Of a stretch of DNA of 64,000 bases, positions 8,302 through 16,571 are shown one piece after another. Position 1 is the first letter of the stretch, and the number at the start of each line of letters is the position of its first letter. The notes beneath the pieces are model-generated. The model saw nothing but the letters and a program-made list of their open reading frames with translations, ran no database searches and was not told where the DNA came from. Source of the DNA: Alphaproteobacteria bacterium (GTDB lineage: Bacteria > Pseudomonadota > Alphaproteobacteria > Reyranellales > Reyranellaceae); the NCBI GenBank assembly GCA_017308235.1, contig JAFKFL010000027.1, forward strand, positions 1 to 64,000. Reading direction: 5' to 3'. Both the position numbers and the translations under genes were made by a program.

Positions 8302-10755
8302 GTGGTCGAGATTCCTCAAAAGGTGCAGGTCGTCATCATCGGTGGTGGCATTATCGGATGCAGCATCGCCTTTCATCTGACCCTGCGGGGCCTGACTGAC
8401 GTCATTCTGCTGGAGCGGAAGCAGCTCACGTCGGGAACGACCTGGCATGCCGCCGGTCTCGTCGGCCAGTTGCGCGCCACTCACAATCTGACACGCCTGG
8501 CTCAATACACCACAGAACTTTACGCGTCCCTTGAAAGCACGACGGGCCAAGCGACCGGCTTCCGGCAGATTGGCTCTCTTGCGCTGGCCACGACCAAGGA
8601 GCGTTTCGAAGAACTGAAGCGCGGTGCCTCGATGGCACGGTGCTTCGGCCTTGAGGTCGATATCGTTACGCCGGAACGTGCGCAAGAAATGTGGCCGTTC
8701 ATGACAACGGACGATGTTGTGGGAGCGGTCCACCTTCCCAAGGACGGCCAAACCAATCCGATCGATACCACGCAAGCCCTTGCAAAAGCCGCGAAGAGCC
8801 GCGGTGCCCGCATTTTCGAGAATCTGAAGGTCAGCGAAATCATCGTCGAAGACAGTCGAGCTGTAGGTGTCCGCACAGCACAGGGCGATATTCACGCGAA
8901 CATCGTCGTCAACGCTGCCGGCATGTGGGCGCATGGTCTTGGTGCAGCTGCGGGAACGACCGTGCCACTCCATGCGGCGGAGCACTTTTACATCGTCACT
9001 GAACCGGTTGCCGGTCTACCCAGGCATCTTCCCGTACTTCGCGATGCCGACTCATGCGCCTACTTCAAGGAAGACGCCGGAAAGCTCCTGGTCGGATGGT
9101 TTGAGCCCGTGGCGAAACCCTGGGGAACCAAAGAAATTCCCGAGAGCTTCAGTTTCGATACCCTGCCCGACGACCTCGAGCACATTGAACCGCTACTTGA
9201 ACAAGCCATTCGTCGCGTCCCAGCGCTTGGAAGCACAGGCATCCAGCTCTTCTTCAACGGTCCCGAAAGCTTCACGCCGGATGACCGTTACCTGCTAGGC
9301 GAGACGCCGGAAGTACGGAATCTCTTCGTCGCAGCGGGTTTCAATTCAATCGGCATCCAGTCAGCCGGTGGCGCCGGCAAAGTGTTGGCCGATTGGATCA
9401 TCGACGGTCATCCGCCCATGGATCTTTGGGACGTCGACATCCGCCGCATGATGCCCTTCCAGCGCAACCGTCTCTACCTTCATGACAGAACGGTCGAAGC
9501 TCTTGGTCTGCTCTACGCCATGCACTGGCCTTTCCGTCAGCCTGAGACCGCTCGCGGCGTTCGACGCTCCGCCCTGCACGATCGTCTGACCGCAAATGGC
9601 GCCTGCTTCGGCGAAGTAGCTGGATGGGAACGGCCCAACTGGTATGCGCCGAAGGGAACGCCAACCAAATACGAATATAGCTACGGCAAACAGAATTGGT
9701 TCGAGCGTTCCGCTGACGAGCACCGCGCCGTCCGCACGAGCGTCGGTTTGTTCGACCAGTCGTCCTTCGGAAAATACATCGTCGAAGGACCCGACGCCGA
9801 AATGGTGCTCAATCGCATCAGCGCAAACAATGTTGCCGTTCCTGTCGGACGCATTGTTTATACGCAGTGGTTGAATGAGCGGGGTGGCATCGAAGCGGAT
9901 CTTACCGTCACGCGCGAGACAGAGACTCGGTATTTGATTGTGACCGCCGCGGCAACGCAGACCCGCGATTTGAGCTGGCTGCAGCGCAACATTCCGTCCG
10001 ATGCTCGTGCGATCGCCGTCGACGTGACATCCGGATACGCCGTGTTGGGTGTCATGGGTCCGCAGTCGCGGAACCTTCTCTCCCGCCTGACGAACGCCGA
10101 TTTGTCGAACGCTGCCTTTCCGTTCGCAACGTCGCAGATCATCGACCTTGGCTATGCGCGCGTCCGCGCCAGCCGGATCACGTATGTCGGCGAGTTGGGC
10201 TGGGAACTCTATATCCCGACCGAGTTCGCGGCAGATATATTCGACAGGATCAAAGCCGAGAGTCGCTCGTTCGAAATGCGCCTCGCTGGCTACCATGCTC
10301 TCGATTCACTGCGCATGGAAAAGGCGTACCGTCATTGGGGCCACGACATCACAGACGAGGATACCCCGCTGGAAGCCGGCCTTGGCTTTGCAGTCTCTTG
10401 GGAAAAGTCCGCCGAGTTCATCGGCCGGGCAGCCCTTCAAAAGCAAAAAAGTCGGGGCGTTACGCGCCGGCTGGCCAGCTTCGCCCTGAGCGATCCGAAC
10501 AAACTCCTGTATCACAATGAGCCCATTTGGCGGGATGGCGTGCTCGTGGGCCGCGTCGCCTCGGCCGCGTATGGACACACCATTGGCAAATCAATCGGCA
10601 TGGGCTACGTCCAAAGCGGAGGGGAAATCGTCGATCCGGCTTTTGTAAGAAGCGGCCGCTATGAGATAGAAGTTGCTGGCGAACGAGTTCCCGCCGAAAT
10701 CACGCTACAGCCGTTCTATGACCCTTCGAGCCGCCGAGTTAAGGACTTGGACTAG
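8302..10755 (+). CDS. Dimethylglycine/sarcosine dehydrogenase-like FAD oxidoreductase with GcvT domain
   Basis: Product of about 817 residues. The N-terminal FAD (DAO) domain starts VVIIGGGIIGCSIAFHL, followed by GTTWHAAGLVGQLR, where the His matches the covalent-FAD site of dimethylglycine dehydrogenases. The C-terminal half is a folate-binding GcvT (aminomethyltransferase-like) domain: GLFDQSSFGKYIVEGPDAE, GYAVLGVMGPQSR, VGELGWELYIP. The enzyme would oxidatively demethylate an N-methyl amino acid and pass the one-carbon unit to tetrahydrofolate. GTG 8302 is preferred because GGAG lies 8 nt upstream; a GTG at 8251 and an ATG at 8263 are possible but poorly supported. It is divergent from the StcD-like gene, sharing a 133-nt control region. 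Confidence 0.88.
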   Translation: MVEIPQKVQVVIIGGGIIGCSIAFHLTLRGLTDVILLERKQLTSGTTWHAAGLVGQLRATHNLTRLAQYTTELYASLESTTGQATGFRQIGSLALATTKERFEELKRGASMARCFGLEVDIVTPERAQEMWPFMTTDDVVGAVHLPKDGQTNPIDTTQALAKAAKSRGARIFENLKVSEIIVEDSRAVGVRTAQGDIHANIVVNAAGMWAHGLGAAAGTTVPLHAAEHFYIVTEPVAGLPRHLPVLRDADSCAYFKEDAGKLLVGWFEPVAKPWGTKEIPESFSFDTLPDDLEHIEPLLEQAIRRVPALGSTGIQLFFNGPESFTPDDRYLLGETPEVRNLFVAAGFNSIGIQSAGGAGKVLADWIIDGHPPMDLWDVDIRRMMPFQRNRLYLHDRTVEALGLLYAMHWPFRQPETARGVRRSALHDRLTANGACFGEVAGWERPNWYAPKGTPTKYEYSYGKQNWFERSADEHRAVRTSVGLFDQSSFGKYIVEGPDAEMVLNRISANNVAVPVGRIVYTQWLNERGGIEADLTVTRETETRYLIVTAAATQTRDLSWLQRNIPSDARAIAVDVTSGYAVLGVMGPQSRNLLSRLTNADLSNAAFPFATSQIIDLGYARVRASRITYVGELGWELYIPTEFAADIFDRIKAESRSFEMRLAGYHALDSLRMEKAYRHWGHDITDEDTPLEAGLGFAVSWEKSAEFIGRAALQKQKSRGVTRRLASFALSDPNKLLYHNEPIWRDGVLVGRVASAAYGHTIGKSIGMGYVQSGGEIVDPAFVRSGRYEIEVAGERVPAEITLQPFYDPSSRRVKDLD

Positions 10756-10811
10756 AATTAGATGCTCTTGCTGGGCACGCCGCAAACAGACGCTAAGGGT
10801 TATTCGCTCTT

Positions 10812-11621
10812 TTACGTGAGCTTGTATTGCCTTTGAAAAAATGCCGAATGCAGTCCGCCTCTGGGCGGTCTCGCAGCAATATGTTGTGTGATCTGGGCAT
10901 TTTCTGAATTGTTTCCCGCGACCATCAGCATGACATGATTTACCGGGATGGTTTTGAGCGTCCCTCGCCTCAACAGTTCATCGAGAATATTCTCCGGTTC
11001 ACCTTCGGGAACAGCAATCCAATACCTCAACGCTTTGAGCATACTCTGCGTTCTAGAGTCATGCGTTTTGTAGTTACCAGCAGCATAGTGCGTACCCAGA
11101 GTTTCAATTCTGGCTATACAGATCGGTTCTCCCGCGCCATCCGGATCTTCTGCACTATGGTCCGTATGCAAACCATGCGGTTCGGGCACTGTAAATTTGC
11201 CAAACGCATAATGCTCTTTGCGATAGCGCGCTGAAGGAACGAGCACGCTCATCATTTCATCGACGTCGTCATTATAGAGGCGGACATAACTCGCCATTGC
11301 GTCGGCAGTGCCGTTGACAAAATTTTCAGCAAACCAACCGTCATCGACATACACCGTTTTGACGTCGTCAAACCGTTTCGCATGTTCATAGATTGCTTTC
11401 GTTGCAGTCTCGCGAAAACGGGCAATTGGTATGGGCAAGTGTGTATGCACTTCACGATCATTGAAATTTTCACGCATGCGTTCAACAAGACACCAGTGCT
11501 CGGAAGAGAACTGCACTGGTTCCAAGATTTTCAGTCGTTGCTGCAAAGTTGCCCACGCCTGATGAAGAGATTTCATATCTTTCCACCCAATAACTTCTGC
11601 ACCTGGCTTTGTCGCGGACAC
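10812..11621 (-). CDS. Hypothetical protein, possible 2-oxoglutarate/Fe(II)-type oxygenase
   Basis: A 269-residue frame that is visibly richer in A/T than its neighbours. EPHGLHTDHS (His152, Asp154) followed by QHIAARPPRGGLHSAFFQ near residue 247 resembles the H-x-D...H facial triad and C-terminal strand of 2OG-Fe(II) dioxygenases. The match is partial, and the usual G-x-R-x-S is G-G-L-H-S here. No signal peptide or membrane segment. It begins at GTG 11621; ATG 11576 (MKSLHQAW), with GGTGG upstream, is a credible alternative. It converges with the dimethylglycine-dehydrogenase-like gene and has no cotranscribed partner. The composition suggests acquisition by transfer. Fold assignment is tentative. 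Confidence 0.6.
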   Translation of the reverse strand: MSATKPGAEVIGWKDMKSLHQAWATLQQRLKILEPVQFSSEHWCLVERMRENFNDREVHTHLPIPIARFRETATKAIYEHAKRFDDVKTVYVDDGWFAENFVNGTADAMASYVRLYNDDVDEMMSVLVPSARYRKEHYAFGKFTVPEPHGLHTDHSAEDPDGAGEPICIARIETLGTHYAAGNYKTHDSRTQSMLKALRYWIAVPEGEPENILDELLRRGTLKTIPVNHVMLMVAGNNSENAQITQHIAARPPRGGLHSAFFQRQYKLT

Positions 11622-11639
11622 GCGAACACTAGGACTTCG

Positions 11640-11940
11640 ATCCGAGACAATTCCCTATGTTCGCCGGCGATCACCATGGGGCATTCGTCGTGCGGAAGTC
11701 ACGCCCCGTCCGGCCGGACAATTTTCCAGGAGCCGCAAACTCACTTTTCCCGAGCTCAGACCGGACACCCAAAGCTTTGCCGCGGCCTTATTGTAGAATG
11801 TAATCCGACCCTCGGCGTCCGTCATGTAGACGGTCGCGGGACGCCCGATTGCCCGCCAGTCCCTGCAATGGTCGTACAGGAAAGGTAGCTCGACGGGTCG
11901 CGTGCTCCACCGGCCGTTCGCAGCTACACGGGTTATATGC
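11640..11940 (-). pseudogene. Decayed PAS-domain protein fragment
   Basis: One frame reads LPFLYDHCRDWRAIG then VYMTDAEGRITFYNKAAAKLW, a typical N-terminal PAS segment. Directly after that Trp the match moves to a neighbouring frame: CGSWKIVRPDGA, an in-frame stop, then LPHDECPMVIAGEHREL. Both pieces belong to one PAS domain of the sensor and GGDEF-type proteins common in rhizobia. At least one frameshift and several stops interrupt it. Nothing downstream restores an output domain. It is therefore a relic, and the only content of the 322 bases between the flanking genes. Confidence 0.6.
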
Positions 11941-11943
11941 ACG

Positions 11944-12558
11944 CTAGGATCGGGCCTGCTGTAGTACCCTCTCAAGCTGTTCTTTCTTCCGCCTCCAGCC
12001 CTCCTGCTCCACCTCGATCTTTCTGTCGAGCGCGGCTCGAGCCTTGCCTATGTCCTCCACTCTCCTTTGGTGGGCCCTCGCAGCTTCCTCGAGAGCAGCT
12101 TCGGCCACCGCGATGGCGCGCTCGCGACGTTCGCGCTCCCTTTCACGGACGTCTTTTTCTTTTTGAGCCTGACGTTGCCGCTGCTTCTGTTCTCGCTGGA
12201 ATGACAGCGCGGCCTTCCGAGCCGTCTGCTCGTCGATCGGTTTAGCCGCCGACTCCCCCCGCGGCTCGCTCCGTTCGGCAGATGATCGCCCGGCCATACC
12301 CGCGGCGAAGCCCCTCGGAAGTGCCGCGTGCTCGGTGAACGCGACATCGGTGCCGACCGGCCTGCGCAGAACGACACCTGGCTTGGCCATCGTCGCGGCA
12401 ACAATCTTCGGGTCATCGGTTTCCTTCGCGAAGCCCTGCTGGAAAAGATTGCGGTTCGATCCCCAAGCCGCCAACGCCGCCTTCATCGAAGGTGCCGCAA
12501 CGGCCAGGTCGAAGAATCCGGCAGGAGTCGTATAAGCCTTAAGCTTTCTTGGCATCAT
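11944..12558 (-). CDS. Conserved hypothetical protein with long charged coiled-coil tail
   Basis: A 204-residue protein. The N-terminal about 90 residues (MMPRKLKAYTTPAGFFDLAV, AALAAWGSNRNLFQQGFAKE, AATMAKPGVVLRRPVGT) form a compact segment seen in rhizobial proteins often loosely named TolA-like. The C-terminal 100 residues are a charged helix rich in R/E/K/Q (FQREQKQRQRQAQKEKDVRE onward), likely a coiled coil. No signal peptide or membrane anchor, so a true TolA role is doubtful. Two adjacent ATGs at 12558 and 12555 are possible starts; codons upstream are not family-like. Divergent from the small gene at 12774. Confidence 0.6.
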   Translation of the reverse strand: MMPRKLKAYTTPAGFFDLAVAAPSMKAALAAWGSNRNLFQQGFAKETDDPKIVAATMAKPGVVLRRPVGTDVAFTEHAALPRGFAAGMAGRSSAERSEPRGESAAKPIDEQTARKAALSFQREQKQRQRQAQKEKDVRERERERRERAIAVAEAALEEAARAHQRRVEDIGKARAALDRKIEVEQEGWRRKKEQLERVLQQARS

Positions 12559-12773
12559 CCGGGCACCGGGAAGCGAGGTTGCACATGTTCTAATCGTATC
12601 AGAGGGGTGCCGCCCAAGTTGCAGCAAGCGTTGCCCAGCTACAGGGCCAGCATGGTTGATACAATCGACACCGTTGGTCACTGGCAAAGGCTTCGCCGTA
12701 GCCCAAGGTTGATTCTGGCCTGCGGCGTGCACATATATGGCCGCAGGGGGCGCCGCCGGGCGCTGGAGGGAAT

Positions 12774-12998
12774 ATGGGGCCAGTGATACTTCGGGCCGAC
12801 GAATTGCTTTGGGCAATCGAAAGCCTCCTCGAAGACGGGGAAATCGACAGCGGAACGCCTGCCTATGCGGTGGCCTGGAAGGCTGCTCGCGAGGGCTACC
12901 CTGCACTGACCCCCGGCGAGCGCGGCATTTTCGAGCGGGATATCAAGCCCGTCCTCAAACGACGCGCTGAAGCCACCGACACTGCGCAGGCGGCCTAG
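12774..12998 (+). CDS. Small conserved-looking acidic hypothetical protein
   Basis: A 74-residue frame starting at ATG 12774 with GGAGGG four bases upstream, a good ribosome site. The protein (MGPVILRADELLWAIESLLE, then AWKAAREGYPALTPGERGIF, ending KRRAEATDTAQAA) is soluble and mostly helical. I do not recognise a domain. It converges with the ABC transporter operon, whose stop is 20 nt away. Strong initiation signals and normal composition favour a real gene. Confidence 0.5.
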   Translation: MGPVILRADELLWAIESLLEDGEIDSGTPAYAVAWKAAREGYPALTPGERGIFERDIKPVLKRRAEATDTAQAA

Positions 12999-13017
12999 CC
13001 CGCCAAAGGACTCAACC

Positions 13018-13797
13018 TCAGGTGCCGCTATAGTGGTCGAGGCGCGGAACCGATGCGATCAGCCGGCGCGTGTAGGCATGTTCTGGTCGCTCCAGCACCG
13101 TTGCGGCGGGTCCGCTCTCGACAATGACCCCATGTTGCATCACCGCCACGCGATCGGCAAAGGCCCGCGCGACAGAGATGTCATGCGTGATCATCAGGAA
13201 GGCCACGCCATCTCGGCGCAGCTCGGAAAGCAGGTTCAGCATCTGACCGCGGATCGAGACGTCGGCCCCCGACAATGGCTCGTCAGCCACGATCAGCTTG
13301 GGTGACATGGCGGCGGCCCGCGCCACGGCCAGCCGCTGCTTCTGGCCGCCGCTCAACTCATGCGGATAGCGACCGAGAATGGTTTCCGCAGGCCGCAAAC
13401 CGACGCGGTTCAGCAGATCGAGACTACGCGGGCGGCGCTCGACGCGCGGTCTGCGCCACAAGGCTTGAGCCAACGCCTCACCGACATTACGGCGCGGATT
13501 AAACGACTGGCCCGGATCCTGAAAGATCGGCTGCATCGCCGTACGTGCCTCGGCGAATGCAGCAGGCGCCATCTCAGCGAGGCAGCGGCCTTCGAGAAAG
13601 ACGCTGCCTTTGTCGGGTGCCATCAGGCCGAGCGCGAGGCGCGCTAACGTCGATTTACCCGAGCCACTCTCCCCCACCAGTGCCACTGATTCGCCGTAAC
13701 CTACATGCAGATCGGCATCGACCACGGCGGCCACACGCTCGCCGCCGCGATGGAAGGACTTGGCGATCCCGGCAAGACGCAACAAAGGTTCGGTCAC
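13018..13797 (-). CDS. Dipeptide/oligopeptide-type ABC importer ATPase (DppF-like)
   Basis: A 259-residue nucleotide-binding subunit with Walker A GESGSGKSTLARLALG, the oligopeptide-type MQPIFQDPGQSFNPRR segment, ABC signature ELSGGQKQRLAVARA, Walker B LIVADEPLSGADVS and switch His in MITHDISVA. It powers import of the substrate bound by the 16572 gene product. It starts at GTG 13797, overlapping the stop of the other ATPase gene by 4 nt (GTGA). It is the last gene of the eight-gene LLM/ABC operon. It lacks the long C-terminal peptide-transporter motif seen in its partner, as expected for a DppF-type subunit. Confidence 0.9.
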   Translation of the reverse strand: MTEPLLRLAGIAKSFHRGGERVAAVVDADLHVGYGESVALVGESGSGKSTLARLALGLMAPDKGSVFLEGRCLAEMAPAAFAEARTAMQPIFQDPGQSFNPRRNVGEALAQALWRRPRVERRPRSLDLLNRVGLRPAETILGRYPHELSGGQKQRLAVARAAAMSPKLIVADEPLSGADVSIRGQMLNLLSELRRDGVAFLMITHDISVARAFADRVAVMQHGVIVESGPAATVLERPEHAYTRRLIASVPRLDHYSGT

Positions 13798-14765
13798 GGT
13801 GCCGCCCGTGACGGTTGGTCTTCGAGCAGCCAGCAACGCGCTGCGTGCGCCCGTCCCTCAGCCGAAAAAGCCGGCGGCATTTCGATGTGGCAGCGTGGCA
13901 TGACCTGCGGACATCGCGGTGCGAAAGGACAACCGACGCCGCCCGCACGGCCAACTTCGCCTTCGATGGTGACGAACAGCCCCTGCGCATTGCGCAATAC
14001 CTGGCCTGCCGCCAACAGCGCACTCGCATAGGGATGACCCGGCCGAGTGAAGGTGTCGGCGGTATTGCCCCATTCCACGGTGCGACCGGCATACATGATC
14101 ACTACGCGGTCGCAGGCATCCGCCACGACACCAAGGTCGTGGCTGATCAGCAGCATCGCCATGCCCAGCCGGCCGCGCAGCTCGCGCAGCAGGGTGAGGA
14201 TTTCGGCCTGTGTCGTGACATCAAGCGCCGTGGTTGGCTCATCGGCCACAAGCAAGGCCGGACGGCAACCGAGCGCGATCGCCAGCAGCGCGCGCTGGCG
14301 CATGCCGCCGGACAGTTCGTGCGGATAAGACCCCGCGCAGGCGGCCGGCAGGCGCACCAGGTCCAGCAGTTCGCCGATGCGCTTCGCGACATCGGCGTCG
14401 TGATCATGTCGGCGCACGCTCTCGCCGATCTGGGTGCCGATGCGCATGACGGGATTGAGGCTGCTGAGCGGATCCTGGAAGACCATGGCCATCGGCCGGC
14501 CGCGCAGCTTCTCCCAATCCCGACGCGACAGCCTTGTCACATCGCGGCCGGCGATCGAGATGCTGCCGTCGGTAATGCGGCCGGTCCCTGCTGGCAGCAA
14601 GCCGAGCAGCGCGCGGGCCAGCGAGGACTTGCCGCTGCCCGACTCGCCTACCAAACCTACCGCTTCGCCTTCTGCGACGCTGAGTGTCGCCTCTTCAATG
14701 GCAACCGTGCTGGCGCGCCCGCTGTCGTAGACCAGCCGCAGGCGATCAACCGCCAGCAGGCTCAC
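13794..14765 (-). CDS. Dipeptide/oligopeptide-type ABC importer ATPase (DppD-like)
   Basis: A 323-residue ATPase with Walker A GESGSGKSSLARALLGLLPA, AMVFQDPLSSLNPVMRIG, signature ELSGGMRQRALLAIAL, Walker B LLVADEPTTALDV and switch ISHDLGVVAD. The C-terminal oligopeptide-transporter extension is present: GCPFAPRCPQVMPRC, with Cys residues that bind a 4Fe-4S cluster in characterised DppD proteins. It starts at GTG 14765, overlapping the permease stop by 4 nt. It pairs with the DppF-like subunit as a heterodimeric motor. Confidence 0.9.
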   Translation of the reverse strand: MSLLAVDRLRLVYDSGRASTVAIEEATLSVAEGEAVGLVGESGSGKSSLARALLGLLPAGTGRITDGSISIAGRDVTRLSRRDWEKLRGRPMAMVFQDPLSSLNPVMRIGTQIGESVRRHDHDADVAKRIGELLDLVRLPAACAGSYPHELSGGMRQRALLAIALGCRPALLVADEPTTALDVTTQAEILTLLRELRGRLGMAMLLISHDLGVVADACDRVVIMYAGRTVEWGNTADTFTRPGHPYASALLAAGQVLRNAQGLFVTIEGEVGRAGGVGCPFAPRCPQVMPRCHIEMPPAFSAEGRAHAARCWLLEDQPSRAAP

Positions 14766-15586
14766 GGCTTGGACGCCGGATCGAGCGCCGCCGCAACCGC
14801 ATCGCCGCCCAGGTTGAAAGCGAGCACGGTGACAACGATGGTGAGACCGGGGAAGACCGACAACCACCAGGCCTGAAACAGAAAACGCTGGCCGACGTTC
14901 AGCATGCGGCCCCAGCTCACGACGTCGGGATTGCTGAGGCCAAGGAAGGCAAGCGAGGCTTCCAGCAGAATGGCAGTGCCGACGATCAATGCACCCACCG
15001 CCAGCACTGGTGCCAGTGCATTGGGCAGGATTTCGCCGAGCAGTATCCGGTGCTCCGGGATCCCAAGGCAGCGCACTGCCTGCACATGATCGAGCTGGCG
15101 AAGCCGGATCACCTCGCCACGCATCACGCGCGCGGGCTGCGGCCAGGAAAGCGCCGCGATCACCACGATCACCTGCCATTCGCCCGGCCCGGACAGAGCG
15201 GCGATGACGGCGGCCAGGATGAAGGCCGGGATAACCTGGAACATCTCCGACACGCGCATGACGGCTGCGTCCGTCCAGCCACCACGCGCACCCGCAATCG
15301 CGCCGATGCCACCACCCACCAGGAGCGCCGCCGCCGCCGACAGGATGCCGACCGGCAGGGAGATGCGAATGCCGTAGATGATACCCCCCAGTACGTCGCG
15401 GCCGAGATCGTCGGTGCCGAGCCAGTGCGCGGCACCCGGCGGCTGTAGCGCGTCGTTGCCGAGTGCGTTGGGATCGCCCGGCGACAGCAAGGGCGCAAGC
15501 ACGCCCGCGAGCGCCAGCAGCAGCACGACGATCAGGCTCGCAAAGCCGATCGGTTGAGCCCGGAGATGTCGCCAGAAGCTACGCAT
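14762..15586 (-). CDS. ABC importer permease (DppC-like)
   Basis: A 274-residue inner-membrane permease. The N-terminal OppC-type segment (MRSFWRHLRAQPIGFASLIV), HWLGTDDLGRDVLGGIIYG and GISLPVG-type loop are typical of DppC/OppC. The EAA-like coupling loop RCLGIPEHRILLGEILPN is followed by ASLAFLGLSNPDVVSWGRML. About six membrane segments. ATG 15586 starts the standard DppC N-terminus and overlaps the DppB-like stop by 8 nt. It forms the translocation channel with the 15579 gene product. Confidence 0.9.
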   Translation of the reverse strand: MRSFWRHLRAQPIGFASLIVVLLLALAGVLAPLLSPGDPNALGNDALQPPGAAHWLGTDDLGRDVLGGIIYGIRISLPVGILSAAAALLVGGGIGAIAGARGGWTDAAVMRVSEMFQVIPAFILAAVIAALSGPGEWQVIVVIAALSWPQPARVMRGEVIRLRQLDHVQAVRCLGIPEHRILLGEILPNALAPVLAVGALIVGTAILLEASLAFLGLSNPDVVSWGRMLNVGQRFLFQAWWLSVFPGLTIVVTVLAFNLGGDAVAAALDPASKP

Positions 15587-16568
15587 TGGCGGCGCCCACG
15601 CGACGGTTGCGATGCAGGCGCGGATCAACCAGCCAATAGACGAAGTCGGTCAGGATGTTGGCGACGACGACGGCGACCGCGCTGAACAGGAAGATGCCTT
15701 GCATCACCGGATAGTCACGCGAGGCGATCGAGGAGACAAACAGGCTGCCAAGTCCTGGCCAGGCGAACACGGTCTCCGTCAGGATGGCACCCGTCAAGGA
15801 ACTGCCGAAACTATAGCCCACCACCGTCACGACGGGGATGAGTGCATTTGGCAGGATGTGACGCCATAGCACACGTCGGCGCGTCAGCCCCTTGGCCATT
15901 CCGGTCAGCACGAAATCCTTGTGCAACAGCTCGACCACGGCGGCCCGCGCCACGCGCGCCACGACCGCGACGTAGTAGATCGTGATGCAGGTCATCGGCA
16001 GCACGAGGTGCCAAAGGAAATCCATAACGGCGCCCCATCCGGTCGGCGCGTTGCGCAGAGAGATCATGCCGCTTGCCGGCATCCAGTGAAGTTGCACCGC
16101 GAAGGCCATGACCAGGAGCTGCGCCAGCCAGAAGACCGGGACCGCATGGCCGAGCAGGCTCAGCCCCGTGATCGTAGCGTCGGTACCAGAGCCTGCCCGC
16201 GGCGCGGCGGCCAGCGCCATTGCGACGCCAAGCGTCGAGGCGGCGACGAGCGCCGGGATCATCAGCAGGAGTGTGATCCGGGCGCGGTCGAGCACGAGCG
16301 TCAGGACCGGCAGACGATTGGCGAAGGAAAAGCCCAGATTGCCGTGAGCGAGATTGACGAGATAGAGCCAGAGCTGTGTGCCGAGCGGCTGATCAAGACC
16401 GAAATCGGCCCGGACCCGCGCGACGTATTCGGGCGGTGCCGGAAAGTCGCCGATCAGCGCCGTCACCGGATCGCCGCGCACGAGATGCAGAAGCAAAAAG
16501 CCCAGCACGGCTATCGCGAGCACAATCGGTGCGGCCCATAGCAACCGCATGAGCAGAAAGCGCAGCAT
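15579..16568 (-). CDS. ABC importer permease (DppB-like)
   Basis: A 329-residue permease starting MLRFLLMRLLWAAPIVLAIA, with the DppB hallmark HLVRGDPVTALIGD, then RADFGLDQPLGTQLWLYLVN. The coupling loop MAKGLTRRRVLWRHILPNAL is near residue 230, followed by TETVFAWPGLGSLFVSSIAS and RDYPVMQGIFLF. Six membrane segments are expected. It starts 3 nt after the binding-protein stop and overlaps the DppC-like start, so translation is coupled through the transporter part of the operon. Confidence 0.92.
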   Translation of the reverse strand: MLRFLLMRLLWAAPIVLAIAVLGFLLLHLVRGDPVTALIGDFPAPPEYVARVRADFGLDQPLGTQLWLYLVNLAHGNLGFSFANRLPVLTLVLDRARITLLLMIPALVAASTLGVAMALAAAPRAGSGTDATITGLSLLGHAVPVFWLAQLLVMAFAVQLHWMPASGMISLRNAPTGWGAVMDFLWHLVLPMTCITIYYVAVVARVARAAVVELLHKDFVLTGMAKGLTRRRVLWRHILPNALIPVVTVVGYSFGSSLTGAILTETVFAWPGLGSLFVSSIASRDYPVMQGIFLFSAVAVVVANILTDFVYWLVDPRLHRNRRVGAANA

Positions 16569-16571
16569 CGA

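Noticed and set aside
12440..12465. GGTTCGATCC resembling a tRNA T-loop
   Set aside because: The flanking bases do not form a T-stem, no acceptor, D or anticodon arms can be drawn, and the stretch lies inside a protein-coding frame.
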